64,000 nucleotides of DNA from Thereva unica (lineage: Eukaryota > Arthropoda > Insecta > Diptera > Therevidae): the NCBI GenBank assembly GCA_949987705.1, contig OX465282.1:1972501-2036500 (forward strand), in the 5' to 3' direction. The notes beneath the pieces were generated by a model that was given only the letters and a program-made list of their open reading frames with translations, was not told where the DNA came from and did not search any database. Below, in pieces: positions 12,541 through 23,345 of this stretch (its first letter is position 1; each line of letters starts with the position of its first letter). The position numbers were made by a program, and so were the translations under genes.

Positions 12541-13100
12541 GGGTCCTATAGGATCGTGTTTGTTTCTGTGATCGTTTTGGGTGGCACTTGACCCCATCTT
12601 ATGATGATGGATTTAATAACGCATTCTTTTTTTATAAGATCATTGAATTCTATGTTTGATCGATGTATGTATAACACATTTTCATTTCTTCAAGGTTCAT
12701 ATACTTTTCTCTGTTTTATTACCCTTTTATTACCTCTTGTTATTACCATGCTTTGTTAGAAATTTTATTACATTTTCTAAGGATAAGGTAAAATTTAAAA
12801 AAATCTAAGAATTGAAAAAAAAAAACCTACTATCCCGCTTGCGATCTTTCTTGGTCCTATAGAATCGTGTTTTTTTGTGCTCGTTTGTGTGGCACTTTAC
12901 CCCACCTTATGATGATGAATTTACTAACACTTTCCTTTTTTATAAGATCATTGAATTCTTATTTGATCTGTGTAGATACGTATAACACATTTTCATTTCT
13001 TTAAGGTTCATATATTTCTCTGTTTTATTACCCTTTTATTACCTCTTGTAATTACCATGTGTTCTAATAGATGTTATTACATTTTCTAAAGATAATTTAA
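12541..13100. repeat. Two-copy tandem duplication, period about 310 bp
   Basis: The block beginning near 12542 (GGTCCTATAGGATCGTGTTT) recurs near 12853 (GGTCCTATAGAATCGTGTTT). Both continue through TTATGATGATG, ATAAGATCATTGAATTC, ATAACACATTTTCATTTC and TTATTACCCTTTTATTACCT. There are many small indels. No coding was recognised; the function is unknown. Confidence 0.88.
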
Positions 13101-13142
13101 AAATTAAAAAAATTAAGAATTTAGAAAAAAATACTGTAAAGA

Positions 13143-13246
13143 GTCGTCCATTAATTACGTGAAGCGTTTGGGGTGGGTGGATGGGGTTGAGCCGAATCTC
13201 ACGTGGGGAGTGGGGGGGTCTCGACAAATATCACGTAATTTTTTTC
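13143..13246. repeat. Short inverted-repeat element with AATTACGTGA ends
   Basis: AATTACGTGA near 13156 and TCACGTAATT near 13231 are reverse complements, and a GGGGTGGG-rich centre contains a further TCACGTGG. The left end starts GTCGTCCATTAATTACGTG. The arrangement resembles small inverted-repeat insertions common in arthropod genomes, but I cannot assign a family and saw no clear target duplication. Confidence 0.5.
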
Positions 13247-13324
13247 CTCAACAGAATAAAATTGCTAGAAAACTAGGTTAAATTAAGTACAAACATGTTT
13301 CTTCACTAAAGACCCCTATTCGCT

Positions 13325-13432
13325 TAAAGACCGCCGGCAAGCCAGGTCAACAGGCACGGCCCGATGAAGGCCACACAAAAGTCAGTCTGACTGAGGGATA
13401 AGGACTTCCGGAGAGGCCGTGGCATGCACGTG
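13325..13432. repeat. Dispersed repeat (copy 1)
   Basis: GCCGGCAAGCC...CAGGCACGGCCCGATGAAG and CAGTCTGACTGAGGGATAAG resemble a block at 33355-33550, which has the same words in the same order with extra internal copies. A shorter trace (GCCGCAGGCAGGCCGTGGCC) occurs near 40757. The family is unknown. Confidence 0.6.
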
Positions 13433-13775
13433 ACATTATATTTCCCTACATTCACACAAGTTAAAGCGACAGCTTACCATAGCAGATTGGTTAATTAAGT
13501 GCAAAAATGTTCGTGGCACATAATGGAAAGGCGGCGCGTAAAAATTAAATGTATGGGAAATTCTCTTGCAGACGATCGCCGACACCGCCTTTGCGCTAAT
13601 ATGTTTATGCCTTAAGGCGACTCCAGACTCACGCCGGCGCCGTGAACACCCGCGAATGCGAGTGTTAATGGTTTTCACGCCTAGTTCGCGCCTTGCTTTC
13701 AGGTCCTACGGGATACGGCGGGAATTCGTGCGATAAATTCGCAGCTTGAGACTGAATAGCAGTTCTGGGGCGAAG

Positions 13776-13858
13776 CGCGTAAGTTGTTTCAGTCGACCTC
13801 TTCATACAAGTGTTTCAAAATTTTTTGTATGAAGTGATCGATTGAAGCAACTTACGTG
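13776..13858. repeat. Imperfect hairpin, about 32-bp arms
   Basis: The arm at 13778-13809 (begins CGTAAGTTGTTTCAGTCG, ends TTCATACAA) is the near-exact reverse complement of 13825-13856, with four mismatches and a 15-base AT-rich loop. It could be a tiny fold-back transposon or, if transcribed, a small-RNA hairpin. No target duplication was identified. Confidence 0.8.
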
Positions 13859-13929
13859 CTACCATCCCAGATCTTCAGGCACAATCTGATGACAATTTTG
13901 TAGAGATGACCCTTGGGGAACTCCGGCCA

Positions 13930-13971
13930 GGTTATGAACATATCTCTCCGGGAGGTTATGAACATATCTCT
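13930..13971. repeat. 18-bp direct repeat, 24-bp period
   Basis: GGTTATGAACATATCTCT is at 13930-13947 and 13954-13971, separated by CCGGGA. It is a small local duplication. Confidence 0.8.
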
Positions 13972-15640
13972 ATTTCTGATTGCTCCCTTCAATTTAAGGA
14001 CCTGATAGTGAAGAGCTGTCCCAGAGGACTTCCTCTTCTGGTACGCGTGCTGAAAAAAGCAGAACAATTATCCTACTAGCCCCTCCTTGATAGCATGGGG
14101 TATTTACTTTTCTCCAAGCATCTTTTGTTGGGGTCTAATTGCAGCCTGGAAGAAACAGTACGCTTTCCTATGATTGCATAGTTGTGCTTTGGAAGTTTGT
14201 TTGTAGTAGTACCATTTAACATGAAGATAATCATGTGCCATCATGGCTTGCTCCCTTGTTTGTATATTGGAAGCATCGGTTCTCTTCCTCCTCCTTTATA
14301 ACATAACAAAAAATTGAAGATTTTAATCTATCCACTCAAATCTTGCCACTGCAAAACCATCCCCCATTGCCAATAGATTAATGACGCTTTCAACTTAACC
14401 TTTAACATCTAAAAATTAAATATAAATATTTCGACCTCGAAATCAACAATTTTCAAATACCTTTCAAAATTTCAACTTTCGCTATCAGCACACAATGACG
14501 ACTGCAAACGAGATTACCACAGCAGCACACAAAGGTTATCGATTCAGTTTTTGTACAACTAATTTTCGAACAACAACATGGAATTTACATGGAATTTCTG
14601 TTTTGTTTTAATCGAGAAAAATAAGCACCCAAAACAAAAACATAAACATGGATACGATTTCGCGCTGGTCAACGTGGATAGTTGTTTTACCTTTGAAGTT
14701 CTTCTATAACACCAAAAAAAACTCGCAGCAAAAACATCAAAAAAGCAGAAATTCTAGGCATTGTGAAAAGTGTACAAACACTTGTTGAAACCTTACACAC
14801 AAATCAAACAAACATGGAAAATGTTTTCGATTTTCAAACAAAAGGCCTTGTGCCATCTAGCCCAACCAGCAGCCAACCGTAAAAAACACACACACACATG
14901 GCATTTCTGATTGATACTGGCAGGGATTGGTGTTGTTACAAGCATTTTAACCGTGGCACATAAAACAAATCAATATTGTCCTTTTTACAGGAGCAGAAAT
15001 TACATTAAAAGAATCCCTGGGTTTGGGTAGAGTTTGGACTGAGATACAGAGGTGCACACAATAAAGCCAATGGACGAGAGAGAGAGAGATGGGGAATCCT
15101 CGTTCGTCCTGATGAAATGCCAACAGAGCCTGGCAATTTGGTTGTTTTGATTTCGGACTGTTTTTCATTTAATCAAATATTTCCGGAAATATTCCTACAT
15201 GTTTTTTTTTTGTGCTCATAGGTATCTTGATTGTGATGAAAAGGACATCGATTGAAGGTATTTTTTTTAGTATAAATAATCTAAAAGTACGTCACGAAAT
15301 GCTATCAGGGACAGGTACTATATCTTCAGTTTAATCTTATTTTCAATATTTTCTCTATTTTGTATTTTCACCACTCTATTACCTCCACGAATAAAGTTTG
15401 TCATTTCACCCCATTTTTAAGTAAGAAATATATGTATACTACTAAACATAATAACAGAATAGAAACGCGTAGTAAGACAACCAGTGCACCACAGGCCAGT
15501 ACTTGCCCGACTGGACAAAAGATATTTCTTAAAAGCTCTCTAAAAACTTCCATTGTACCAGCAAGTACTGCAATCAAGCTTCTAAAAGCAACCAAAACAC
15601 TCTACTAACATCAAAATTTCTAATAGTAGTTTTGCGGTTA
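13972..15640. other. No recognisable gene
   Basis: AT-rich with small CA (about 14885-14899) and GA (about 15075-15090) repeats. Only short overlapping frames, none with a domain. Confidence 0.45.
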
Positions 15641-15925
15641 GTGTTTCAAAGCGAAAAAAAACTTGCGCCAGTTACTTCTGGAAGTGACTTCCGGAAGTTT
15701 TCTTGCCAAACTCTTGTTGATGAGGCTCACTAAACACATTGTGTTGTTTATCCAAATAACATCCAGTATTTCAAAGTGAAAAAAAAACTTGCGCAAGGTA
15801 CTTCTCTCTTGTGGATAAGATTCACAGTGTTTTTACTTTATCCAAATAACCTCCAGTAATTCAAAGCGAAAAGAAAAACTTGCGCAAGTTACTTGTGGAA
15901 GTGACTTCCGGAAGTTTTCCTTAAT
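15641..15925. repeat. Tandem repeat of about 90-130 bp units, left part
   Basis: Three units carry TTCAAAGCGAAAA, AAACTTGCGC, CTTCCGGAAGT (inside the 12-bp palindrome ACTTCCGGAAGT) and TTATCCAAATAACCTCCAG. The middle unit lacks the palindrome segment. The array is interrupted at 15925 in the middle of a unit by a LINE and resumes at 18119. Confidence 0.88.
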
Positions 15926-18118
15926 TATTGAGCGAGAGTATCTCTATAAAAGATTCCTAAATCTAAAAACCGAAAGAGCCAAAAACTCTTATAAACGACT
16001 CCGTAATATCACCACGACTAAAATTAAAGAAGCCAAGCCTAGCGAGCTATAGCCCATGACTTCGATGCCGAAAGTCTGAATTCGCACTTTACGTCAAGTA
16101 ACTCTGTCCGTATTACGCATGCTCCTCTATCGCCATCTAATGGATTTAGTTTCCGCTGCGTAAACCACGCTGAAGTTTTGTGTGACATAAATGGCATTCA
16201 ATCGAATGCTACAGGGAGTGACATAATATCGCCGAGATTTCTTAAACTATTGTTATCTAGTCTATTACCTATTATAACTCATTTGTTTAACTCATGCCTT
16301 ACTACTTCCAAATTCCCCAATTCTTGGAAACATGCCCTTGTACCCCCTGTTGCTAAATGTTCTTCCACTGAGCGCCCTGCTGACTTCCGTCCTATTAGTA
16401 TCTTACCGTTTTTAGCAAAAGTTCTTGACAAACTGATTGCATTTCAAATTGTCGAGTTCTGTGAACGTTATCAGCTTATAAATCCCTGGCAATCTGGTTT
16501 CCGAAAATCCCACAGCTGTGATTCTGCACTTCCTAAAATCACGACCGATATTAGGAACTACTTAGATGGGAACCAAGTCTGATATCTTGCACTACTAGAC
16601 TTTTCCAAGGCTTTTGATAATGTTGACCACTCCCTACTTCTTGAAAAGCTCCACACACAGTTTTGTTTCTCCTCATCTGCTCTCAAGCTTATGCATAGTT
16701 TCTTGAACAACCGTTCGCAACAGGTAATGCTGCATAATCGTGCTTCAACCTCTACCATCCTCTGCTGTGGTGTTCCGCAAGGTTCAATTCTTGGCCCTCT
16801 CCTATTTAGTATATTCATTAATGACCTTCCTGCAGTAGTAAACAACTCCAAAATGTACGCTGATGATGTACAGCTGTACCTCTCTATGCCTAAGGAACAA
16901 TTGGTGCCAGAAGTGCGGAAATTATCCGAGGACTTACAAAATGTTCTTCTTTGGGCTTCGGCTAATCGCCTATCACTCAATCCAGGCAAGTCGCAATATC
17001 TAGTTTTAGCTCACTTTGTTAACCCCAGTCTGGTTTTTCCCAGAGTCATTTTAAATGGCAAACCTATTCAGCGTGTAGATCGTGTTAAAAATCTCGGAGT
17101 AACTCTAAAGGGCCCAATACACGAGCGCTCCATCCGACTTACGCCACGCCAATACAACAACAATTTCTTTGTATACAAATGACAAGTGCATACAAATTGT
17201 TGTTGCTTTGGCGAGGCGCAAGTCAGATGGAGCGCTCGTGTATTGGGCCCTTAAGCCACAATATGACCTGTTGTGACCATATCCTTTATATAGTGAGTAA
17301 AACTTATTGTCTTCTCAGGAAACTCCGTCTGAATGGAAACTTGATGAATTGCGCCCTTCATTTGCGCTTAGCAAAAGCGCTACTCCTGCCCCATCTAATG
17401 CATGGCTACTTAGTCTTTCCCTCGTTAGACGCTTCTTGTGCTCGGAAAATTGAAGTCGCATATAATGATTGCATACGCTTTATTTATAATCTACGACGGT
17501 ATGATCACACTACGCCTTTTGTGAAGAATGTCTTGGGGTGTTCCTTAAAAACTTGAGGTTGACTTGAGGTTTCTGAGGTTTTTTCATGATACATATACTT
17601 AGACCCTCATACCTCTCTGAATACTTCCAGTTCTCGCAATCGCGTAGAAATAATAATGTAATTATTCCTCGGTTTCGTTCTTTGCTAGGCCAACGTTCAT
17701 ACTTTGTTTATGCAGCTCTGCTTTGGAATACTCTTCCTTATAATTTGCAATTTATTGAATCAAGCTGTGTTTTTAAAAGGCGTCTTTTTGAATACCTTAT
17801 GGGCAGACCGTCTTGAAATGCAAATACTATCCATCTATCTATTTGCTTGCACTCTAGTTCTCTCAAACTGCAAATCTAATTTTCTTTTTTTCTCTCTTTT
17901 TTCTTTCTGCTCTTTATAAAAATTTGTTTGTATCTTTCTTTTTTTACTTTATCTTTTGTTTTTTTTTTAATTATTATTTATGTATATTATAAGATATATT
18001 TTAATGTTAGTTAGTAAGTAGGTTATTCTTTTTATTGTTAATTTTTCATTTTGTACTAATTTAAGAATTTTTCTTTTGTGCAAACATTGCAAAATAAATA
18101 ATAATAATAATAAAAATA
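15926..18118 (+). mobile_element. 5'-truncated LINE (CR1/Jockey supergroup) with 3' tail
   Basis: Plus-strand non-LTR retrotransposon. The linker coding starts near 15935 (RARVSLYKRF). RT coding then runs in several frames: SPRFLKLLL near 16230, ADFRPISILPFLAKVLDKLI near 16380-16440, WQSGFRKSHSCDSAL near 16490, LLDFSKAFDNVDHSLLLEKL near 16590-16650, CGVPQGSILGPLLFSIFIND near 16765-16825 and YADDVQLYL near 16855. A C-terminal region follows (IVSKTYCLLRKLRLNG near 17290; FKRRLFEYL near 17775). In-frame stops make it non-functional. It ends in an AATAAT-rich tail at about 18090-18118. The repeat unit it interrupts reads continuously across its two flanks. Confidence 0.9.
17106..17254. mobile_element. 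143-bp fold-back MITE with TAA duplication (MITE 1)
   Basis: The element at 17109-17251 starts AGGGCCCAATACACGAGCGC and ends with the reverse complement. The two halves pair along nearly the whole length, leaving a short loop near 17175-17185. TAA at 17106-17108 and 17252-17254 is the target duplication. Removing the element and one TAA rejoins the host LINE frame as LGVTL then SHNMTCCDHI, which is direct evidence for the ends. A 3-bp TAA duplication and GGGCC-type ends suit PIF/Harbinger-type MITEs; there is no transposase. Confidence 0.9.
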
Positions 18119-18240
18119 AACTCTTGTTGGTGAGATTCACAGTGTTTTTACTTTATCCAAATAACCTCCAGTATTTCAAAGCGAAAAAAAAACTTGCGAA
18201 AGTTACTTCTGGAAGTGACTTCCGGAAGTTTTCTTGCCAA
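18119..18240. repeat. Tandem repeat array, right part
   Basis: Continues the 15641-15925 array: AAACTCTTGTTGGTGAGATT, the TTATCCAAATAACCTCCAG word and one more ACTTCCGGAAGT palindrome, then a break at about 18240. Confidence 0.88.
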
Positions 18241-19130
18241 GCGAAAAATAAATATGAAGAAACTGATATTATTCCTTTAAAACACTTGTCAATCGATTGT
18301 TACGTTTATAATTCATAGTAGTGGCATAACCTGCAGAAGAAGAACTTGTCTAATGGACACAAAAGATTCGCGCGTGTATTCACAGTGGTTCATTACCAGC
18401 TTAAACTAACTTACTATAAACACTTACTTAATTCTCGTACGGAACACAAATCACTATGAACAAAATATCTTTTAATGAAATAATTACAATGTAATTAAAT
18501 TATTTCTTAATACCACTTTCACTTATTAATTTAACTTAACACTTAAGCTAATTGGAGTACCCAATACTCTCTTGTGATTGTACATGATTTCTTAGCAGAT
18601 CCAGAAGTCTTAACTCTTCAAAAATATTTAGGAATGGTGTTTATTTTTAGAACTCGTTGATCACTGATTAATTAAACTCTTATTATTTTGCGTTTAACTC
18701 ATGAGAATATGGAAAAGACTCTCCAGAATCCAAATCTAGAGTAATTGGTGGGTGCTGAAGCACTTAACTTTAAGCTTAAGTATTAAAGATACTCCGCTGT
18801 AATATTTTCTAATCAATCCAAATTCTCCAATCAAATTAATAACGAAAATTCATGAAGCGTAAAATTGTCTCCAAATTTTAGCTAGAGTTTTAATGGTGCT
18901 CTTAAGTGGATCGACCAAAAGTAGCACATTTTTACTGTGGTGTAGTTTTGACCCAAAGGTTATTATTGACCACGATCATTTTTGCTGCTGATCGTGCTGA
19001 GTTGCATTTGGCGACTTGGGAATAACATTCAGTAAGTTCGCGTATTTAGATATTAAGATAGAGCGGAAAGTTCTTACATACCCCCGTCCAGCTCATCGGA
19101 ATACTACCGATCGTCGAGGCTCTAAGGAAG
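18241..19130. other. No recognisable gene
   Basis: AT-rich DNA with only short frames and no transposon coding. Confidence 0.5.
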
Positions 19131-19222
19131 TGACTTCCAGAAGTATGTAATAAGTGTAAGGGAGCACTCTTATGGATGAGGATTATAGTGTTTTTACTTT
19201 TTCCAAATAACCTCCAGCCTTA
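19131..19222. repeat. Degenerate unit of the 15.6-18.2 kb tandem repeat
   Basis: Retains GAAGTGACTTCC, AGTGTTTTTACTT and TCCAAATAACCTCCAG in the same order as the main array but with insertions. It shows the repeat also exists outside the array. Confidence 0.7.
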
Positions 19223-19889
19223 TCATATGGTCCAGTATGTTTTCATGTTCATGTAGAACCAGACACCCCAGAACATACCCACTGCAATTGTGCTACACTA
19301 GAGTGACCCATGTTTCAGCATACAGGAAGAGCGCTATTAAGACCTACGGGAAGTGTGAATAGGGAATCCCAGAGCTACTTGAGGTGTGATTAATCCAGTC
19401 CTTCGCTTGAATAAGCTACTACTGCAGGGGATTCAAAAAATACCTATCATGATGGGTAGGGACTGCCAAACGCCCTGAGAAAATTATGTAATCTCTTGAA
19501 CCGTGCAGACGTGTATTAATTTTCACCTCCGTCCGGAATTTTTTACTCTCGTATCCGAAGAAGTTTTATGTGATTTCTTGTTTACTTAACTTACACTAGT
19601 GTATCCTTAGTGTTCTTAGTGTTCCACCCCCCGCAAAACACCCCCCTGATCAATATTTCAAAACTATTGGACTTTGGACTCTGCAGTCGTGTACTTAGTT
19701 CAGTACCGAATAACGCCCCAGAAATAGTTTGTGAACTCTGTTTTGATTAATTCACTAGTGCCATCCTTAGTGATAATTAACTTAGCTAATTATATAATTA
19801 TACAAACTATTAAAATAATTGAACTTTGGACTCTCGTCAGCCGCATCGCCACGGAAATTTGAGTGTTATTTACGGAAATAATAATCAAC

Positions 19890-19997
19890 ATGAGCAATTG
19901 CGGTAATAATTCTTGCACCATCGACAACTCCACCGCCGACGTCACCCAGTGGGTCACATGCAGTGGTATATGCCAGGTATCATTCCATGCCTCATAA
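19890..19997 (+). pseudogene. LINE ORF1 N-terminal stub with zinc-finger spacing
   Basis: Thirty-five codons from ATG to the stop at 19995-19997. Residues Cys4, Cys9, Cys24, Cys28 and His33 occur in the pattern CxxxxC...WVTCSGICQVSFHAS, which resembles the PHD-like zinc finger at the start of ORF1 proteins in CR1/Jockey-group LINEs. The frame is cut right after FHAS, where a further Cys would be expected. The downstream sequence then belongs to ORF2 in another frame. Confidence 0.6.
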
Positions 19998-20854
19998 ATG
20001 GCATTCCGCACCTCTTTTACGCCGATGATTTAAAAATTTATAGTGCTATAAGGTCTCAAACTGATGTATCCTTTTTACAGTCGAAACTTAATGCACTACA
20101 TGACTGGTGCACCACTAACAATCTTCTTCTTAACACCAGTAAGTGCCACGTAATTACCTTTTCCAGGAAAAGAAACAAACAGCTGCAAAATTATTATCTC
20201 AATGACAATGTCTTGGATCGTGTCGATCACATTGTTGATTTAGGCATTGTCCTCGACAGCAAGTTAAACTTTAACTTACACTATGATAATATTATTGCTA
20301 GATCCAACAAGCTGTTGGGCTTTATCAAGAGAAGAGCTAAAGAATTCGACAATGTTTGGGTTACTAAAGCCTTGTTTTGCTCATTGGTCCGTCCTATTCT
20401 TGAGTATGCGTGCCAGATCTGGGATCCTATTTTTCAAATTAGTAGTAATCGAATAGAATCTGTCCAAAAGAAGTTCCTTCTTTTCGCGCTTAGGAACCTC
20501 TATAATCCTTCGGATTTTCAAAACCTTCCTCACTATAAGGACAGGCTCAAAATCCTTGATCTCTTGCCTCTATCCCTTAGACGGAAATTGCTTATATCTT
20601 GTTTTACCCTGGATGTCCTGAACAATAACCTCAAGGTGCAGTTCCTGTCGGACACAATCAAATTTAACGATACTCGACAAACAAGACATTCCAAACTGCT
20701 TAAAGAGTACCCGCATCGCACTGAATATGCTAGAAACGAGCCTGTTAACAGGTGCTGCATTACCTTCAATTCCTACGCGTCCTGTTTCTCTCCCTCAATT
20801 AACAAAAGTTCCTATAAAAGAAAACTAATTTCCCTATTGTCCTCTTCTAACTAA
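19991..20854 (+). pseudogene. LINE ORF2 C-terminal part, frame intact for about 287 codons
   Basis: From LINGIPHLFYADDLKIYSAI the frame is open to the stop at 20852-20854. It keeps the RT catalytic YADD, the palm/thumb blocks LLLNTSKCHVITFSRKR and VDLGIVLDSKLNFNLHYD, and the connection ALFCSLVRPILEYACQIWDP, then ends SYKRKLISLLSSSN. The open frame begins 26 codons earlier, at an in-frame ATG at 19913, but those codons are ORF1 sequence read in the wrong frame. The lack of stops over about 860 bp suggests a fairly young copy. Confidence 0.85.
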
Positions 20855-20991
20855 CATAGACCTAGATCTTAGTTTAATATTTAAATATTAAATACTGCAA
20901 TGTTCCTTATTAATGTTAATATGTATTTTTTTTATCTGTAACTGTTTTTGTTAAGTGCCTTGTTTGGCAAATAAATAAATAAATAAAAACA

Positions 20992-21799
20992 ATACAAAGT
21001 CAATCTCCACAGCGGCAAGTCTTCTACAATTCAACATCAGAGAAACTTATTTTATTTCCCGAAAACCTCAATTTTAAGCGTAATAAATTGCGTACTTCAC
21101 ATTTTTTCCCCATCACCACCTTACACACACACGCAGAAAGGAGAAAGTTCAAAAGAAAACCTAATTTATAAATTACCCACAAGAACTAGGGCCATATGTG
21201 CCCACATCAGCAAAATAGCGCATTTCCCCTTATGTTGGTCCTTTGCTGATAATGCATAGCGTCCTTGGGGCTAACAAGGAGCACAGAAGGAGCGCTGATA
21301 ACGAAACTCCACAATTTCCCTCGGTATTCAACCATCATCAGCAAAAAAGTGAAAAAGTGTTCGACTAGAAATTTATAAACAGAAAATGTTCTAATTAAAA
21401 GTAAATAAATTTTTTTTGGAGGGGCTTTCAAGTCTAAATCAATAAATTGAAGAAAAAAAAATTCTTTGCCAACTAAAAGGGTTCAAAAGGTTTCTTCAAG
21501 TTGTGAGGTCTGCGAGGGATGCTGTGAAGTATATTGAAGTTTCCCGGTCTAGAAGTTTGAGGAGATTCTGTGTGTCTTGGACAGAAATGTCTTCTAGAGA
21601 AGTACGCCTTGTGATTTTATCAAATATTGATTATATTTGTGGCATGGGTTTACATTTTATTGACAATTCAGAGTTGAACAGAGATTCGGAGGAGTTCTTT
21701 GGTAGTCGAGCTAACTGAAAATGGTCGACTGGAGACACAAAACAGACTATAATGTCCTGTAAAAATACTCTCTCGCAACAAATCGGCAAACAATGCTTC
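20992..21799. other. No recognisable gene
   Basis: Mixed AT-rich sequence with short overlapping frames and no recognisable domain. Confidence 0.45.
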
Positions 21800-21990
21800 A
21801 GGAGACGATGGAGGACACACATTGATGGCTTTGGCTTTTCGAAGAGAGACACGAATTGCAGCATGGAATCATATAAGAACTCTGCTTCATACTGGACAGC
21901 TGGATGAAGTCGTATACGAGATGAACCGATACAAAATCAAAGGAATCAGGGATATTGGATGAAACGATGTGTCATGGCAGATATGCCAGA
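21800..21990 (+). mobile_element. RTE-like LINE, N-terminal endonuclease fragment
   Basis: Plus-strand coding reads RIAAWNHIRTLLHTGQLDEV (start near 21849) followed by EMNRYKIKGIRDIG and a stop near 21960. This matches the beginning of the apurinic-type endonuclease domain of RTE-group LINEs (W-N-x-R-T-L...G-x-L...EM-R-Y-x-I). Only the first part is present. Confidence 0.7.
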
Positions 21991-23110
21991 TTGGGGGTCC
22001 TTGTATAGTGTAAGAAGAAGAATCCTATTACATATATAGTGTAAGCCAGTAATTGGGTGCACTTGTGGTGGATTGTCTCCCCCCTCCGAATTTCACTTTC
22101 TTCAAAGCTAGGCTGAACAAGAGGCAGGCGGCACGGACGCAATCGTGTCAGCTCATTGGTGACCCCATACTCTTTCATCATGGCCTTGTAGAACTTCTCC
22201 TTGAATAGGTGCTGGAGTTTTGAAACTCTAGACTAGACATTTATCCATCCAGGATGAATTTGGCCAGTGGCTAATTGTGTTTCTAGAGCAAGGGGCTCGC
22301 AATTCATGAGAGTGCAATTCCCATCACTCCAATATGCATTTGGAATCGGTGACCAGTTCACCCTATTTGTCCCTGCAGTATGTGCAGCATGGGTGAATTG
22401 CGTTATACTACGGAAACCTTCGGTAGAACTCCCACACTTGGTGCGCTCTCTTTACTTTTCTCTTTACCTATGATCTCAAAGTTTTAACTTCTTTCTGTGT
22501 GCATACGATAGATTTTAAGTTGGCTTTTCCTAGTATACCACACAAGGCAGGCTCGTACGATAAACGGATGGCTTTGTAACTGTGTTTGTCGGTCAGTTTT
22601 TTGCACGCTAGGTTACTGTGCTTCAAGCACAGGTATATGCTAGATTCTAGCTAGAATATGATCGTTACTAGAATCCCTCTCCAAGAACTTTAGAAAACAA
22701 ATATTCAAGCACCGGTTCAAAGAGAGGTGTTCTCTCTTTAAAAGCTTCACTCGGAAGCTTTAAAGCTTCCTATCCAGCAAAGCTTTCCGGATATAAAAGA
22801 AACCGATCCACCAGCCCAAGTTCAGTCTTTTCCCGGACTTGTTCCGGAAAAGTCATCCTCTGTGGTCCTAACAGTGTCGAGGTGTAAAATCCGACTAAGA
22901 CTGACCACATATCGAATACCACTGTTGCCCAGGCATTGCCGCGGTGTACGATCCGACAATGTTCCTGGCCATATTACCTAACAGGGTCGAGGTGTATGAC
23001 CCGACCATACACCGGCAACATACCGAATGAACCATTATATAGAAGACCCTGGACCCTAAACCTCGGCCCTCGCTTAAAAAAAGAGTTTCAACTCACGAAA
23101 CACCATTACA
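21991..23110. other. No recognisable gene
   Basis: No coding family seen. Near 22880-23000 a motif of the type GTCGAGGTGTA(A/T)(A/G)A(C/T)CCGAC recurs about three times, which could be a degenerate local repeat. Confidence 0.4.
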
Positions 23111-23114
23111 TGTT

Positions 23115-23195
23115 GTCTCGGTAACCTGGGGGTTAAGATGGCCGGATACCATTCCATAGCTCCGTGGTTCGAATATGCCCTACGGGATGGTCCTT
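23115..23195 (+). repeat. Possible tRNA-derived SINE head
   Basis: GGTTAAGATGGCCGGATACC, ATTCCATAGCTCCG and GGTTCGAATATGCC resemble in order the tRNA-like heads at 26757 and 30078 (TAAGGCG..., TACCATTCCAGAGGTCC, GGTTTGAATCC). GGTTCGAAT is a B-box-like Pol III motif. No cloverleaf can be drawn, so this is not a tRNA gene. Confidence 0.4.
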
Positions 23196-23345
23196 CGTCT
23201 TCCGTGGAGGAGAACCCAATTAGCAGGGGCTGCAACAACTGGAAGATCCTGGTCGGAGCTGAGAGCTGTCGCACAAAACAGAATCCGCTGGAGGGCAACT
23301 GTCCGCCCTATGTCCCATGAGGGATTAAAGGGGAATAAGTAAGTA
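23196..23345 (+). mobile_element. RTE-like LINE 3' end
   Basis: Coding resembling the last residues of RTE-group ORFs (LSALCPMRD in one frame near 23298-23325) followed by GGGATTAAAGGGGAATAAG and a TAAG repeat tail ending near 23352. The same ending, in reverse, appears at 58833-58870 within the thioredoxin gene intron. Confidence 0.6.

Larger units (their letters stand above)
19500..20991 (+). mobile_element. Internally deleted LINE: 5' leader plus ORF1 start joined to RT C-terminus
   Basis: Left part: a non-coding leader (approximate start) with two related blocks (AAACTATTGGACTTTGGACT near 19661 and TTGAACTTTGGACTC near 19819), then an ATG at 19890. Right part: the last third of a CR1/Jockey-supergroup ORF2, ending at 20854, followed by a 3' region and an AATAAATAAATAAATAAAA tail at 20970-20989. 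The middle of a full element (rest of ORF1, endonuclease, most of the RT) is missing, with the junction at about 19985-19992. The left boundary is uncertain. Confidence 0.7.
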
